Shown here: one piece after another, positions 9,569-18,178 of the stretch
How positions within the stretch are numbered: position 1 is the stretch's first letter
How the letters are laid out: each line of letters starts with the position of its first letter
DNA from: Nostoc sp. TCL26-01
Lineage (GTDB): Bacteria; Cyanobacteriota; Cyanobacteriia; Cyanobacteriales; Nostocaceae
Direction: 5' to 3'
Assembly (NCBI RefSeq): GCF_013393945.1
Contig: NZ_CP040297.1
Coordinates: forward strand, 3,116,804-3,180,803
DNA length: 64,000 bases
The notes under the pieces: generated by a model
What the model was told of the DNA's origin: nothing
The model's database searches: none
Seen by the model: the letters and a program-made list of their open reading frames with translations, nothing else
Translations under genes and position numbers: made by a program

Positions 9569-11056
9569 TCATTCAGCAACGCCAGATATTTTATAAGCAG
9601 AAGGATCAACTGGTAACATGATCTCTGCAATCCGTTGCCAGATTTTTTTCGGTCTTTTTACACCCATATCATTAATCAGTTGTTCAATGTGATGTAGGTG
9701 AAATGGTGCAATACAAGTACCGTTATCTTGATTATAGTACGATTGCATTTGCCTCCATTGCGATTCTGCAATTATTTCCTGGTGCATTTCCCCAGGAGAA
9801 GGTAAGACTAGATTACCTTGAAAATATTCAACTAGCCATTTAGCAGCAATTTCTGATGTTAACTGGCAATAAAAACTGGAGTTATAACCAACAAAACCCA
9901 ATTGGGGAATATCAGGATGAATCAGATGGCGATACAGGTGAAAATTACCTTGATAGTTGATGATTAATTGATAATACTTTTCTGCTAAAAATGAGATATT
10001 TTGCCGAAACCCTGTAGCGAAAATTACGACATCTGCTAATAACTGTTGACCATTTTCTAAATTTGCACCGTTGGGAATAAACTGAGCGATCGCTGTTTTT
10101 ACAGTCCGAATTTTTTGCGATCGCACATACTTGTAAAAGTCTGTAGGTGCAATACTCACGCCACTACAATCAAGAGATTGATGCAAAGGTCTATCAGGTA
10201 ACATCCCACAAGCATCTAGCTTAAATTGTAAACGCAAAATCCTTTCACATAGCCACCAAAATAACCGGACTATCGGTTTACCGATAGTGTGTAAAAATAA
10301 CTCTACACCTTGCAAATGTCGATAAGGTATCCAAATCTCAGCAAAGCGAGTTAAGAGAATATATTTAACATTAATCAAACCAAGAAAAAACTTAGGAACT
10401 TTCCAAGATATTCTGCGAAAGATGAGGGTACATTCAGCCGCTATATTTACAGCCATAGTGGCAATATCAGTAGCTGATTTACCAAAACCTACTATCAGCA
10501 ATCGTTTGCCTTGAATATCCGAAATATCATTAAACTCAGTTGAATGCAATACTTTACCACCAGCCGCGATGAATGCTTCTTGACCAGGTAATAATGGCTG
10601 ATGGGGAATATTAAAAATACCATTACAAATCAGTACAAAATCAAACTCATGTATTTCTTGTTTTGTTTGATTAGTATCATCATCCTGACAATTAATGCTA
10701 ACTACCCATCCTTGATCTGCACCAATTTTCCTGTCAATTTTGATTACTTCCGTTTGCCAACGAATTTTTGGTGTGACACCAAAATGCTGTGCGTAAGACT
10801 CTAAATAAGCTTGCATTTGTGCTGCACTAGGCCACTCTGGATAAGTAGATGGCATAGGATAATCAGAGAAAGCATAGGTATCACGGGGGTTTTGGGTAGT
10901 GAGTCCGGGGTAAGTACGAGATTTTTCCCAAACACCACCTAAAGCTGTTTGTTTTTCAAATACACTGACGTTGTATCCTGCTTCTAGAAAAGTCTTAGCA
11001 GCAACCAAACCACTAATACCCGCACCAACAATACATACCTGCTTCTCTATTACCAT
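9569..11056 (-). CDS. Flavin-containing monooxygenase (FMO/BVMO-like)
   Basis: A 495-residue two-dinucleotide flavoprotein that should oxygenate N, S or carbonyl carbon using FAD, NADPH and oxygen. The FAD motif GAGISGLVAAK is at residues 10-20. An FMO-type fingerprint, GGKVLHSTEF, is mid-protein. The NADPH motif GFGKSATDIA follows near residue 190, and a second ATG-type motif FATGFR is near 350. It is last in the minus-strand group after the HO-fold protein, repeat peptide and halogenase-like genes, separated from the halogenase by 198 bp containing a hairpin. It could tailor the product of that locus or be separately transcribed. The substrate is unknown. Confidence 0.88.
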   Translation of the reverse strand: MVIEKQVCIVGAGISGLVAAKTFLEAGYNVSVFEKQTALGGVWEKSRTYPGLTTQNPRDTYAFSDYPMPSTYPEWPSAAQMQAYLESYAQHFGVTPKIRWQTEVIKIDRKIGADQGWVVSINCQDDDTNQTKQEIHEFDFVLICNGIFNIPHQPLLPGQEAFIAAGGKVLHSTEFNDISDIQGKRLLIVGFGKSATDIATMAVNIAAECTLIFRRISWKVPKFFLGLINVKYILLTRFAEIWIPYRHLQGVELFLHTIGKPIVRLFWWLCERILRLQFKLDACGMLPDRPLHQSLDCSGVSIAPTDFYKYVRSQKIRTVKTAIAQFIPNGANLENGQQLLADVVIFATGFRQNISFLAEKYYQLIINYQGNFHLYRHLIHPDIPQLGFVGYNSSFYCQLTSEIAAKWLVEYFQGNLVLPSPGEMHQEIIAESQWRQMQSYYNQDNGTCIAPFHLHHIEQLINDMGVKRPKKIWQRIAEIMLPVDPSAYKISGVAE

Positions 11057-11144
11057 TTACATAACCCTTTGTAGACTTCCCCTGCATACATCACAGATTT
11101 TTCATACTTTTTTGTCAATCGTCCAAGAATTTTCCTTGATGATT

Positions 11145-11172
11145 GTAGGGACGTACGGACGTACACCCCTAC
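11145..11172. repeat. Hairpin between halogenase-like and monooxygenase genes
   Basis: GTAGGG (11145-11150) pairs with CCCTAC (11167-11172), with GTAC/GTAC inside. The stem lies in the 198-bp gap between two same-strand genes and could attenuate or separate their transcription. There is no long U-run on the minus strand. Confidence 0.35.
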
Positions 11173-11254
11173 TAGAGGCTCAATGATAGGTCTTACACCT
11201 GATTCTTCAGCAGCCGGAAGCTACTATCTCATCAGATAATCTGAGGCAGTGAAA

Positions 11255-12958
11255 TTAACTACGCCCACTGTAGTGTAGCTGACCTTCTACTGGCATAGAA
11301 ATTGTCAGAGGTGGTTTGTCTGGATTTAATGATGGTTTGACCCAACCTTCTAAAGTCATCACCTCTAGACAAAACATCGTGTGCTGGATAGCGATACGTA
11401 GATGTTCAGGTGGAACGCGGGTTTTAAACAAAGCAATCAGATATTGATAGATTTGCTCTATATCTGAGGTACGACTGAGAACATCGATGAGTAGACCGTA
11501 AAGACCTGTAATCGGTAAGCGATCGCCGTTTTGTTTGAGGTAACATTTAACTTGGTCAATCTTCCCATGAGTGTAAACAGCGACAAAATCTTCTGTGGTG
11601 TCTGCCAAGTCAAGTTGGAAAACATTATACCCACTGATTTCCCAAGGTAACTCTTCTTTGGCAAAACGCTGTACCATCTGTTTCATGGCTCCCAGGTCAA
11701 ACCCACCAATCACCGCTTGACCAACGATATCATTGGTGAAACCACCTTGAGCTAACCAACGAAAAGCCTCTGGGGGACTGAGATTGAGTCCAGCTTCTTT
11801 AGCAATGGTTTGGCAATGGGCGTATAAATCTGTAAATTGCCCATTAGCCGCGTACCAATAATCAGCAAAGCGGATATGTTGTTGCACACGACGACGCTGA
11901 TTTTGGTCGTATTGATTTTTCAACCAATTAACATCATGTTCGCCCTTGTGTAAATCTAGTAATGTGTAGGCTAGTTCTTTAGCACCAACATGAGTTAATG
12001 TCAATCCAGCAGATAAAATCGGATCGGCAAAACCGGCGGCTTCTCCTACTAAAAACCAGTTTTCCCCAACGGTTCTCTCGGCTAAGAATGACCAATCTTT
12101 CGTAATCTCGATTTTGTCTCTACTAGTAGCATTAGCCAGTAATTTGGAAATCAATGGCTCTTGCTTGAGCGCGTCTTGATAAATCTCTGCGGCTGACTTT
12201 TTCGCTTCCTTGTAATAGCTGGCGGGACAGACAAAGCCAACGCTAGTACGGGTTGGACCTAATGGAATAAACCAAATCCACCCATAGCCCAAGCTCATGA
12301 TTTGGATGCGTGTACCACCGACACCAATTTCTACAGCCCAATCTGCATTATTCCAATAGTCCCAGATGGCAATATTCTGTAGTTGTGTAGGACATTCTGT
12401 TTGTACACCCAAAGCCTTGCGTAATATACCTACATGACCAGAAGCGTCAGCATAGTAAGTCGCGGTGATTTGTTCCCCAGAACTCAGATGTAAAGCTGTA
12501 ATGCGATCGCCTACTGTATCGACTTTCACAACGGCTGTCTGCTCTCGCACCTCACATCCTAGCTCTTCTGCATGACGTAGCAAAATATCATCGTAGATGG
12601 AGCGATCTACTTGAAAAGCTGTTTGTCGGCGTTGTCCTTCATACTTAGCCGGACGAGCCTCTTCTTTAAACTCTTCTAATCTGAGAAAGTGAAATTCCCA
12701 AGGTTCTGGATCTTTTCCCCACCGATAGTTTCCCCCAACTTTAATCGGGAAATTAGCAGCTTCTACCTTATCCCAACACCCCATTTCATTCAGGATGTCA
12801 CTAATCTGCGGTAACTGACTTTCACCTACGTGATCTCGCGGAAATTTTTCTTTTTCTAAAATCAATACACGCAGTTGAGGATTATACTTTTTTAGTAGAG
12901 TGCCAGTTGTGCTACCGCCAGGGCCGCCACCAACAATTACAACATCATAGTGATTCAT
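11255..12958 (-). CDS. Flavin-dependent halogenase-like oxidoreductase
   Basis: A GR2-fold FAD protein of the tryptophan/phenol halogenase superfamily, 567 residues from the ATG at 12958. Residues 1-15 give VVIVGGGPGGS. The halogenase WxWxIP fingerprint is present as GWIWFIPLG. Lys73 in FPIKVGGNYRWG sits where these enzymes place the Lys that guides hypohalous acid. GEAAGFADPILSAGL is the second FAD motif. A long C-terminal domain (about 360-567) resembles non-Trp halogenases. An in-frame TTG at 13006 would add 16 residues with no FAD-motif benefit, so the ATG starting MNHYDVVIVGGG is preferred. It lies 181 bp downstream of a peptide gene whose four repeats each contain one Trp, which makes the peptide a candidate substrate. 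Relatives of this fold can also be plain oxidases. Confidence 0.82.
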   Translation of the reverse strand: MNHYDVVIVGGGPGGSTTGTLLKKYNPQLRVLILEKEKFPRDHVGESQLPQISDILNEMGCWDKVEAANFPIKVGGNYRWGKDPEPWEFHFLRLEEFKEEARPAKYEGQRRQTAFQVDRSIYDDILLRHAEELGCEVREQTAVVKVDTVGDRITALHLSSGEQITATYYADASGHVGILRKALGVQTECPTQLQNIAIWDYWNNADWAVEIGVGGTRIQIMSLGYGWIWFIPLGPTRTSVGFVCPASYYKEAKKSAAEIYQDALKQEPLISKLLANATSRDKIEITKDWSFLAERTVGENWFLVGEAAGFADPILSAGLTLTHVGAKELAYTLLDLHKGEHDVNWLKNQYDQNQRRRVQQHIRFADYWYAANGQFTDLYAHCQTIAKEAGLNLSPPEAFRWLAQGGFTNDIVGQAVIGGFDLGAMKQMVQRFAKEELPWEISGYNVFQLDLADTTEDFVAVYTHGKIDQVKCYLKQNGDRLPITGLYGLLIDVLSRTSDIEQIYQYLIALFKTRVPPEHLRIAIQHTMFCLEVMTLEGWVKPSLNPDKPPLTISMPVEGQLHYSGRS

Positions 12959-13139
12959 AAAGAAGTGGGAAATTAACTTAATGGGATTGTGAATGACAAG
13001 TTTCAAGAACTAGTAAAAATCTGGCAATTTCGACAGAATTCATAATTGCCAGAAAATCTCATAGCTGGCTCGACAAAGCATACTGAAAAAAACACCTATC
13101 CACAGTAAATTATTCAGTATGCTATGTTTTACCTAGTTT

Positions 13140-13343
13140 TTAAGCGTTAGCAGTTAATGCTGCTTCTGCATTAGCTATTGCAGGATGGGAGATATCCAAA
13201 TTTTCTGTCCAAGTATGAGAAATTTCTAAGTTCTCAGTCCAAGTGTGGGAAATTTCTAGATTTTCTGTCCAAGTATGAGAAATTTCTAAGTTCTCAGTCC
13301 AAGTGTGTAAAAGTTGAATTCCTGGTTGGTTTGCTTGAGACAT
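13140..13343 (-). CDS. Repeat peptide, candidate modified-peptide (RiPP-like) precursor
   Basis: A 67-residue peptide built from four decapeptides HTWTENLEIS (residues 13-22, 23-32, 33-42, 43-52; the last reads HTWTENLDIS). A short N-terminal segment MSQANQPGIQLL and a C-terminal Ala-rich tail HPAIANAEAALTANA flank them. There is no Cys, signal peptide or membrane segment. An excellent Shine-Dalgarno sequence (AGGAGT, 7 bases before ATG) supports translation; most genes here lack one this good. It sits between an HO-fold protein and a halogenase-like enzyme on the same strand. Multi-core precursors of this shape occur in RiPP pathways, but no peptidase, transporter or canonical RiPP maturase is adjacent. 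That it is a precursor is inference; the repeat and gene order are seen directly. Confidence 0.8.
   Translation of the reverse strand: MSQANQPGIQLLHTWTENLEISHTWTENLEISHTWTENLEISHTWTENLDISHPAIANAEAALTANA
13201..13320. repeat. 30-nt tandem repeat with 60-nt higher-order unit
   Basis: Four 30-nt units encode the decapeptides. Units alternate between two nucleotide versions (CAC ACT TGG ACT GAG AAC type and CAT ACT TGG ACA GAA AAT type). 13201-13247 is identical to 13261-13307. The array therefore duplicated as a 60-nt pair, after the two 30-nt versions had diverged almost only at synonymous sites. Confidence 0.95.
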
Positions 13344-13354
13344 GATTCTACTCC
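13333..13354 (-). promoter_or_regulatory. Strong ribosome binding site of the repeat peptide gene
   Basis: Reading the minus strand, AGGAGTAGAATC precedes ATG. The AGGAG core and 7-base spacing are near ideal, which argues that this small frame is a real gene and fixes its start. Confidence 0.75.
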
Positions 13355-13579
13355 TGATAGATTAGTGAAATGGGATAGGTGCTAAACATAAAATTTCTCA
13401 ATATATTTAGATAGGAAAAACTCTAGTGACTACATCACAGTCACCTTAGTTAATCCTGATATTTTGGTATCACTGCTTGTAAAAATCTCCAATTACATAA
13501 GGTAATCTCTAGCCTCTAAAACTAGCTGTTGATCTGAATAAGACATACCCAACAAAAGCAATCAAAGTTAAGCCGATGT

Positions 13580-14290
13580 TCATGCAACTAGCTGCTGACG
13601 GTCACAATAACCAATTGCATAGACAAAAAGCGAATTAACTAATTCTGTAATTAAGTCGAAGACTTTATCAGCTAATACCAAAGCTGCTTGATTTTCTATT
13701 TCTGTTAACTGGATATTTGCTAAAACTTCTTCTATATCGCTAGATCCTGTTGTATGACCTGTTTCTACAGCTAAATGAAAGTCGCCAAAATACAAATATT
13801 TATTACCAGTGACAGATTGTAGTTGATGAGCCACTTGTGCCGCATTAGCAAAGACAATATTTCCCGTTGATTCTAAGACTTCAATGATGACTAGCTTCTG
13901 AATGGGAGTTGCTTCCAAAGCATAACGAAATAATTGATATACCACCCAGCGTGGAGTCATAGTTTCTTCACTCCACAGAAATTTTATACTGTCTGTAAAT
14001 GTTAAGGAATTATCAAAACCAAGTTTTTCTAAGTCTGATAGAAACCATAACCAGTGGTGATCATCTTCCTCTGTATGATTATTAATCAGCAGTTGTAATG
14101 GATCGCTACTATCTTCATCACGAAATCCGCGTTTATTTAGCTCTCCAAAACTCATAATAAAAGGAACAGCACAAGGGCCCCAAGCCAATCTCTTGTCAGG
14201 CTCTATGCTTTGATCTTGCATAAATTTTATCAGAGGTAATTGGGCAAATTCTCTCTTCCTAGTCTCAATGAACTCAAGGACTTCTTTCAT
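13580..14290 (-). CDS. Heme-oxygenase-fold (CADD/DUF3865-like) protein, putative metallo-oxidase
   Basis: A 236-residue all-helical protein resembling the TenA/heme-oxygenase-like superfamily, closest in feel to CADD-like/DUF3865 proteins known from Nostoc. Likely ligand regions are an acidic-His cluster HTEEDDHHW (72-80), a central helix with E137/E140 and a third-helix motif H172-x3-E176-x2-H179. The last resembles the HxxxDxxH of heme-oxygenase-like diiron oxidases (HDOs), with Glu for Asp. Some HDOs cleave C-C bonds or hydroxylate amino acids. It is the first gene of the minus-strand group that continues with the repeat peptide (236 bp on) and the halogenase-like enzyme, suggesting joint action. 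Metal use and reaction are inferred, not shown. Confidence 0.72.
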   Translation of the reverse strand: MKEVLEFIETRKREFAQLPLIKFMQDQSIEPDKRLAWGPCAVPFIMSFGELNKRGFRDEDSSDPLQLLINNHTEEDDHHWLWFLSDLEKLGFDNSLTFTDSIKFLWSEETMTPRWVVYQLFRYALEATPIQKLVIIEVLESTGNIVFANAAQVAHQLQSVTGNKYLYFGDFHLAVETGHTTGSSDIEEVLANIQLTEIENQAALVLADKVFDLITELVNSLFVYAIGYCDRQQLVA

Positions 14291-15133
14291 TATTTATGCC
14301 CTAACTTTCATCAATGTTGATTTGGAGAAAAACTCATTTCTGCACAACACCAGTCAAATCTATTAGCCTTTTACTCTGGCAAATAATTTTGATTTAATGT
14401 TTCTAAGTGTTAAGTTTTTGTTTTAAAACTTTAATTACTTAATTAATTTTTAATCTTTTTGTTTAATAAAGTGTAACCGAAATAATACTTAATTAAAATA
14501 GTTAAATAAAGCACAATAATACTTGTGATTAATAATACATTGACTTAAATCATAAAATTTATAATTTTTAAATGACATTTAATGCAATGGTGTATATATT
14601 TATGCCTTCTTTACGAACAAAAATCCGTCTTTGCGAAATTATTTCGATGTTAATCTAAATACAGAAGAGTGATTTTAGCAACTTGTGCAATGAAAGATAT
14701 ACTTAAATGTCATCAAAACGCAACATTTTATTTGTTCCCAAAGTATCTCAGAAGGTATTTATCTATCAAAAAATTAAATAAAAAGATTTACTGACAGAGC
14801 TTTTATATCAAAGGTAAGATGTAAAATTCTCATAAAATGGTATGTAGCTAATACTACATTGATTAAATCCTAACAAAGATATACCTAAATATCACTCTAA
14901 ATATAGATAACAAAAAGTGACTTTGTATGTTTCTTATAAAAAATTTACCCATCAAAAAGTCTTCATCTCAAAATTTCCATCTATATCAATGCGTGAAGCG
15001 GAAATTCATACATGAGATGGAAAAATTTTGAGTAGTGCTTGATTTTATGTAAAATTTCTTAAATTATGTTCATAGTTGAGATATAACACTTATATATGCA
15101 GAGCTAATTGTCGCAGAGTAGCGCAACTACAGG
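14291..15133. other. Long AT-rich intergenic region with an inverted repeat
   Basis: 843 bp between csaB-like and HO-fold genes on the same strand. It must contain the promoter of the repeat-peptide group (next to 14291) and the 3' end signals of the csaB-like gene. The one clear structure is an inverted repeat: CTCAAAATTTCCATCT at 14967-14982 against AGATGGAAAAATTTTGAG at 15015-15032, pairing with a two-base bulge. No gene of reasonable length is visible. Confidence 0.6.
14967..15032. repeat. 16-bp inverted repeat with 32-bp loop
   Basis: The two arms (14967-14982 and 15015-15032) would fold into a long hairpin about 100 bp past the stop of the csaB-like gene. It could be a 3' structure or an operator. 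No canonical U-run follows. Confidence 0.5.
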
Positions 15134-16183
15134 TTATTGAATTAGTGACTGACTCAATAACTCACGATGAATTAATGCTCGATCAACTAAAGACTGGATT
15201 TGTTCAGATGAAAGTGGATCACCATTAGCATAATGTTCTATCCAAGTCTTACCAATCAAATTGGCATCATCTGGTAAATTTGCTAAATCCCACCCTGGCA
15301 TCCCTAATTCTTCCATTAAACGATTAATTTTAGGATCGTAACTCAAGGCAAAACAACGACAGCCTTCAGCTGCTGCCATAATTAAACTGTGTAGCCGCAT
15401 TCCAATAGCCATTTCTACACCGCGAAACACTCCTTTGAGTATCTGTGGATCTTCCAGACACAAGATTTTACTGACATCTGGGAGATGTGGGTGTATGGCT
15501 TGAGCGATCGCTAAATCTTCACTTTTTTGAAACGGTAATAGTAAAATAAAAGCCTGGGTAGCTGTTTGAAAATCTACCAATGCACGAGTTAAATTCGCTA
15601 AACGAGTTTCTGTCAACTGAGGATGCGATCGCAAAGTAACGGCAACTCTAGGTGCAGGTAAATCCCAAAGTCCCGGCACTGGCTGAGATTGTAAAGCCCA
15701 AACCGGATCTGGTGCAAGGATATGCGGAATGTGCCACTCAGATAATAAAGCAGCACTAACGCGATCGCGTACACTAATTGCCTGACAACCAGCAAAATTT
15801 TGTCTAGCTAACCAGCGAGTTGGTGGACGTAACAAAGGGCCGATACCTTGCGCCCAAGCTATAGTTTTTAAGCCCATTGTTTGTGCCAAGGCCATTAACC
15901 CACCATAATAAAATGGGCTAAGAGTGCTAGTGACATCCTGGATTAAACTTCCACCACCCCAAATCAAAGCGTCACAAGAACGCAAAGCTTGCACCACAGG
16001 CAAAATAGCCATACGATTGTGAGCTTCTACATGATAGCGATCGCTAGTTTCTTCTGGATTACCAGAAAGCACCACAGGTGTAACATGAGATGGTAACATT
16101 TGCAGAAGCGTTGCCAACAAAGCTTCGTCACCACCATTACCTTTACCGTAATACCCAGATAATAAAGCCCGCATCGTTCCCAT
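15134..16183 (-). CDS. csaB: CsaB-type polysaccharide pyruvyl transferase
   Basis: Adds ketal-linked pyruvate to wall or exopolysaccharide; in other bacteria this creates the anchor for SLH-domain proteins. The 349 residues fit the family. Visible motifs are an N-terminal SGYYGKGNGGDEALLATLLQ, LIWGGGSLIQDVTS, WAQGIGPL, a central SVRDR and a C-terminal GMRLHSLIMAAAEG with the conserved Arg-His. Two ATGs, at 16183 and 16174, are possible; the second gives MRALLSGYYG, the usual start. The SLH protein at 5867 is a plausible client, though not adjacent. Confidence 0.9.
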   Translation of the reverse strand: MGTMRALLSGYYGKGNGGDEALLATLLQMLPSHVTPVVLSGNPEETSDRYHVEAHNRMAILPVVQALRSCDALIWGGGSLIQDVTSTLSPFYYGGLMALAQTMGLKTIAWAQGIGPLLRPPTRWLARQNFAGCQAISVRDRVSAALLSEWHIPHILAPDPVWALQSQPVPGLWDLPAPRVAVTLRSHPQLTETRLANLTRALVDFQTATQAFILLLPFQKSEDLAIAQAIHPHLPDVSKILCLEDPQILKGVFRGVEMAIGMRLHSLIMAAAEGCRCFALSYDPKINRLMEELGMPGWDLANLPDDANLIGKTWIEHYANGDPLSSEQIQSLVDRALIHRELLSQSLIQ

Positions 16184-16239
16184 TTAAAATTATGAATGTT
16201 GGATTTTAGATTATCAACTTTTTTAGGGAGTGGGGGAAA

Positions 16240-16318
16240 CAATTCAAAATTCAAAATTCAAAATGAAGAAATAATGACCAATGACCAATGACTATTGACT
16301 ATTGACTATTGACTAAAA
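16240..16318. repeat. Short tandem heptamer repeats (STRR type)
   Basis: AATTCAAA and TGACCAA/TGACTAT units in tandem, typical of heterocystous cyanobacteria. Similar runs are at 30970-31040, 33825-33870, 34090-34145, 34215-34270, 52693-52765, 53520-53560 and 62047-62070. Confidence 0.8.
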
Positions 16319-16321
16319 CTT

Positions 16322-16666
16322 ATGCACGCTTTATCAATTCCGACTTGGATTATTCATATTTCTAGCGTTATCGAGTGGATTGCCGCGATTTGGTTAATTT
16401 GGACTTATGGGGAACTTACTGGGAACCGTAGTTGGTGGGGATTGTCTTTGGCGATGTTACCTGCTTTAGTAAGTGCTATGTGTGCTTGTACTTGGCATTA
16501 TTTCGATAATGCTGAATTTTTGGAATGGTTGGTAACATTGCAAGCTACTATGACTTTAGTCGGGAATTTTACCCTTTGGGTGGCGGCGGTGTTGATTTGG
16601 CGTTCTAGCAAGTTTGCCGAAGCAGAGCAGATTATTGAATCAAAAGCTATTGAATCAAAGAGATGA
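16322..16666 (+). CDS. DUF2499 (Ycf49-like) membrane protein
   Basis: A 114-residue integral membrane protein with three or four hydrophobic helices and the family start PTWIIHISSVIEWIAAIWLI. DUF2499/Ycf49 proteins are restricted mainly to cyanobacteria and plastids and have no established biochemical role. The last codons overlap the next gene by ATGA (16663-16666), so the pair is translationally coupled. Family call is good; function unknown. Confidence 0.82.
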   Translation: MHALSIPTWIIHISSVIEWIAAIWLIWTYGELTGNRSWWGLSLAMLPALVSAMCACTWHYFDNAEFLEWLVTLQATMTLVGNFTLWVAAVLIWRSSKFAEAEQIIESKAIESKR

Positions 16667-16956
16667 TATCAAAAGAAACCCTGTTTGCCTTATCGTTATT
16701 TCCCTATTTGGGTTTCTTGTGGTTTATCAGCCGCAGTCCACAAATGCCTCGTTTAGCCCTATATGGATTTTACGGTACGCTGGTTTTCGTTGGTGTAACC
16801 ATCCCCGCCGGGATTTATGCTCAAGTGCATTATGGCGAATCTTTAGCGAATGTAGACTGGTTACACGGTAGTGCGGAAGTATTTTTAACTCTTTCTAATA
16901 TCTTGATTGTCTTGGGTTTTGGACAAGCTATTAGACAATTGCGGTCAAAGAATTAG
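16663..16956 (+). CDS. DUF3593 membrane protein
   Basis: A 97-residue hydrophobic protein (FPYLGFLWFISRSPQMPRL near the start, three likely helices), matching the cyanobacterial/plastid DUF3593 family that commonly follows a DUF2499 gene. Its ATG lies within the stop of that gene, implying one operon and probably one membrane complex. No catalytic residues are evident. Confidence 0.8.
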   Translation: MISKETLFALSLFPYLGFLWFISRSPQMPRLALYGFYGTLVFVGVTIPAGIYAQVHYGESLANVDWLHGSAEVFLTLSNILIVLGFGQAIRQLRSKN

Positions 16957-17052
16957 TACAAGAAGGTGATAGGGGACAGGTGATAGGGGATAGAAATGAT
17001 ACTTATTCTGTAAACTTTTTGGCTATTTCAGATTATTAATGATTAGTAAACT

Positions 17053-17112
17053 TAATTACGAATTACGTAGCTTGCTTCTCGCCCTTGGCGAGTATTACGA
17101 ATTACGAATTAT
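17053..17112. repeat. Dispersed repeat with CTCGCC-GGCGAG hairpin
   Basis: TAGCTTGCTTCTCGCCCTTG then GCGAGTATTACGA recurs in reverse orientation at 37665-37704 with few mismatches. It is a short intergenic repeat family with a GC-rich hairpin. Confidence 0.7.
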
Positions 17113-17131
17113 AAACATGGGGGTGAAGTAA

Positions 17132-17905
17132 ATGGAAGTAATTCCAGCAATTGATTTACTTGCAGGACAGTGTGTGCGATTGTATCAAGGAGATTATGAG
17201 CGATCGCAGGTTTTTAGTGAAAATCCTGTGGATGTTGCCCAGCAGTGGGTAGATCAAGGTGCAACAAGATTACATATAGTTGATTTGGATGGTGCAAAGG
17301 CTGGTAAGGTAGTAAACTTAGCAGCAATTGAGGCGATCGCTCAAGCAGTTTCTATACCAATTGAGATTGGTGGGGGATTGCGCGATCGTTCTAGTGTGGA
17401 ACAAGTGTTTAATTTGGGTGTACGCTGGGCAATTCTGGGTACTGTCGCCGTCGAACAACCCCATTTAGTCCAAGAACTCTGTCAACAATATCCTGGACAA
17501 ATTATTATTGGCATTGATGCTCGTAATGGTTTAGTAGCTACTCGTGGTTGGTTAGAAACCTCGGAAGTTTTAGCTACACAACTAGCAGTACAAATGCAAG
17601 AACTAGGTGCATCTGCAATTATTTACACTGATATCCATCGTGATGGAACTATGGCGGGGCCGAATTTGGTAGCATTGCGGGAACTGGCAGCTGCTATATC
17701 TATCCCTGTCATTGCGTCTGGTGGAGTCAGTTCTGTCACTGATTTATTGAGTTTGTTAGCGTTAGAACCACAAGGGGTGACTGGTGTAATTGTGGGACGG
17801 GCATTGTACACTGGCGATATTATTTTAAGGGAAGCATTGCAGGCGATCGGCCCAACCCGCATTCAAGATATCCCACCCAATTTAGGCTCCTCATATCTTG
17901 CTTAA
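17132..17905 (+). CDS. hisA: HisA, ProFAR isomerase of histidine synthesis
   Basis: Catalyses the Amadori isomerisation of ProFAR to PRFAR, step four of histidine biosynthesis, in the cytoplasm. It is a 257-residue TIM barrel with the general base Asp8 in [15 protein letters not shown], the phosphate loop [10 protein letters not shown], and the second catalytic Asp in [27 protein letters not shown] and [11 protein letters not shown] complete the second phosphate site. It is monocistronic here. A GGGGGTGAAG stretch upstream may serve as ribosome binding site. Confident assignment. Confidence 0.97.
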   Translation: MEVIPAIDLLAGQCVRLYQGDYERSQVFSENPVDVAQQWVDQGATRLHIVDLDGAKAGKVVNLAAIEAIAQAVSIPIEIGGGLRDRSSVEQVFNLGVRWAILGTVAVEQPHLVQELCQQYPGQIIIGIDARNGLVATRGWLETSEVLATQLAVQMQELGASAIIYTDIHRDGTMAGPNLVALRELAAAISIPVIASGGVSSVTDLLSLLALEPQGVTGVIVGRALYTGDIILREALQAIGPTRIQDIPPNLGSSYLA

Positions 17906-17914
17906 CCTTAGCTT

Positions 17915-17951
17915 ACTTAGGGACTTATTTGTTTTTTAGTGTTCCCTAAGT
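17915..17951 (+). terminator. Stem-loop just past hisA
   Basis: ACTTAGGGA (17915-17923) pairs with TCCCTAAGT (17943-17951) ten bases after the hisA stop. T-residues lie in the loop rather than behind the stem, so it is a weak intrinsic terminator or mRNA-end hairpin. Confidence 0.45.
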
Positions 17952-18178
17952 TGACTTTAATTCCATATCTGGTTAACAGCCTGTTTTGCTAGATTGGTTT
18001 TTGTGATTTCTGGAATCTCCCATAACACTTTTGTAGGTATGTATAGAAATTATCCAAAGCGATTTTTTCTATAATTTGTCCATAATTTTGTTAAACTTAG
18101 GCGCAATCAAGTTAATCAGTACCAAAATAATTTATTTCTAGACAAACTATTCTGTAAAAATAATGGGTTTCCTTTGTT

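Noticed and set aside
9467..9620. Plus-strand frame beginning MGAVIKSLATEQERYF
   Set aside because: Overlaps the end of the monooxygenase gene antisense, has no family resemblance and no ribosome site.
12959..13006. TTG start for the halogenase-like gene
   Set aside because: Adds 16 residues before the FAD motif with no ribosome site; the ATG at 12958 gives the usual N-terminus.
13201..13320. Possible CRISPR-like repeat array
   Set aside because: Units are contiguous with no spacers and are in a reading frame that encodes identical decapeptides.
7888..14290. PEP-CTERM protein as a member of the repeat-peptide locus
   Set aside because: It is separated by an 814-bp spacer, has its own export signals and no enzymatic link to the peptide.
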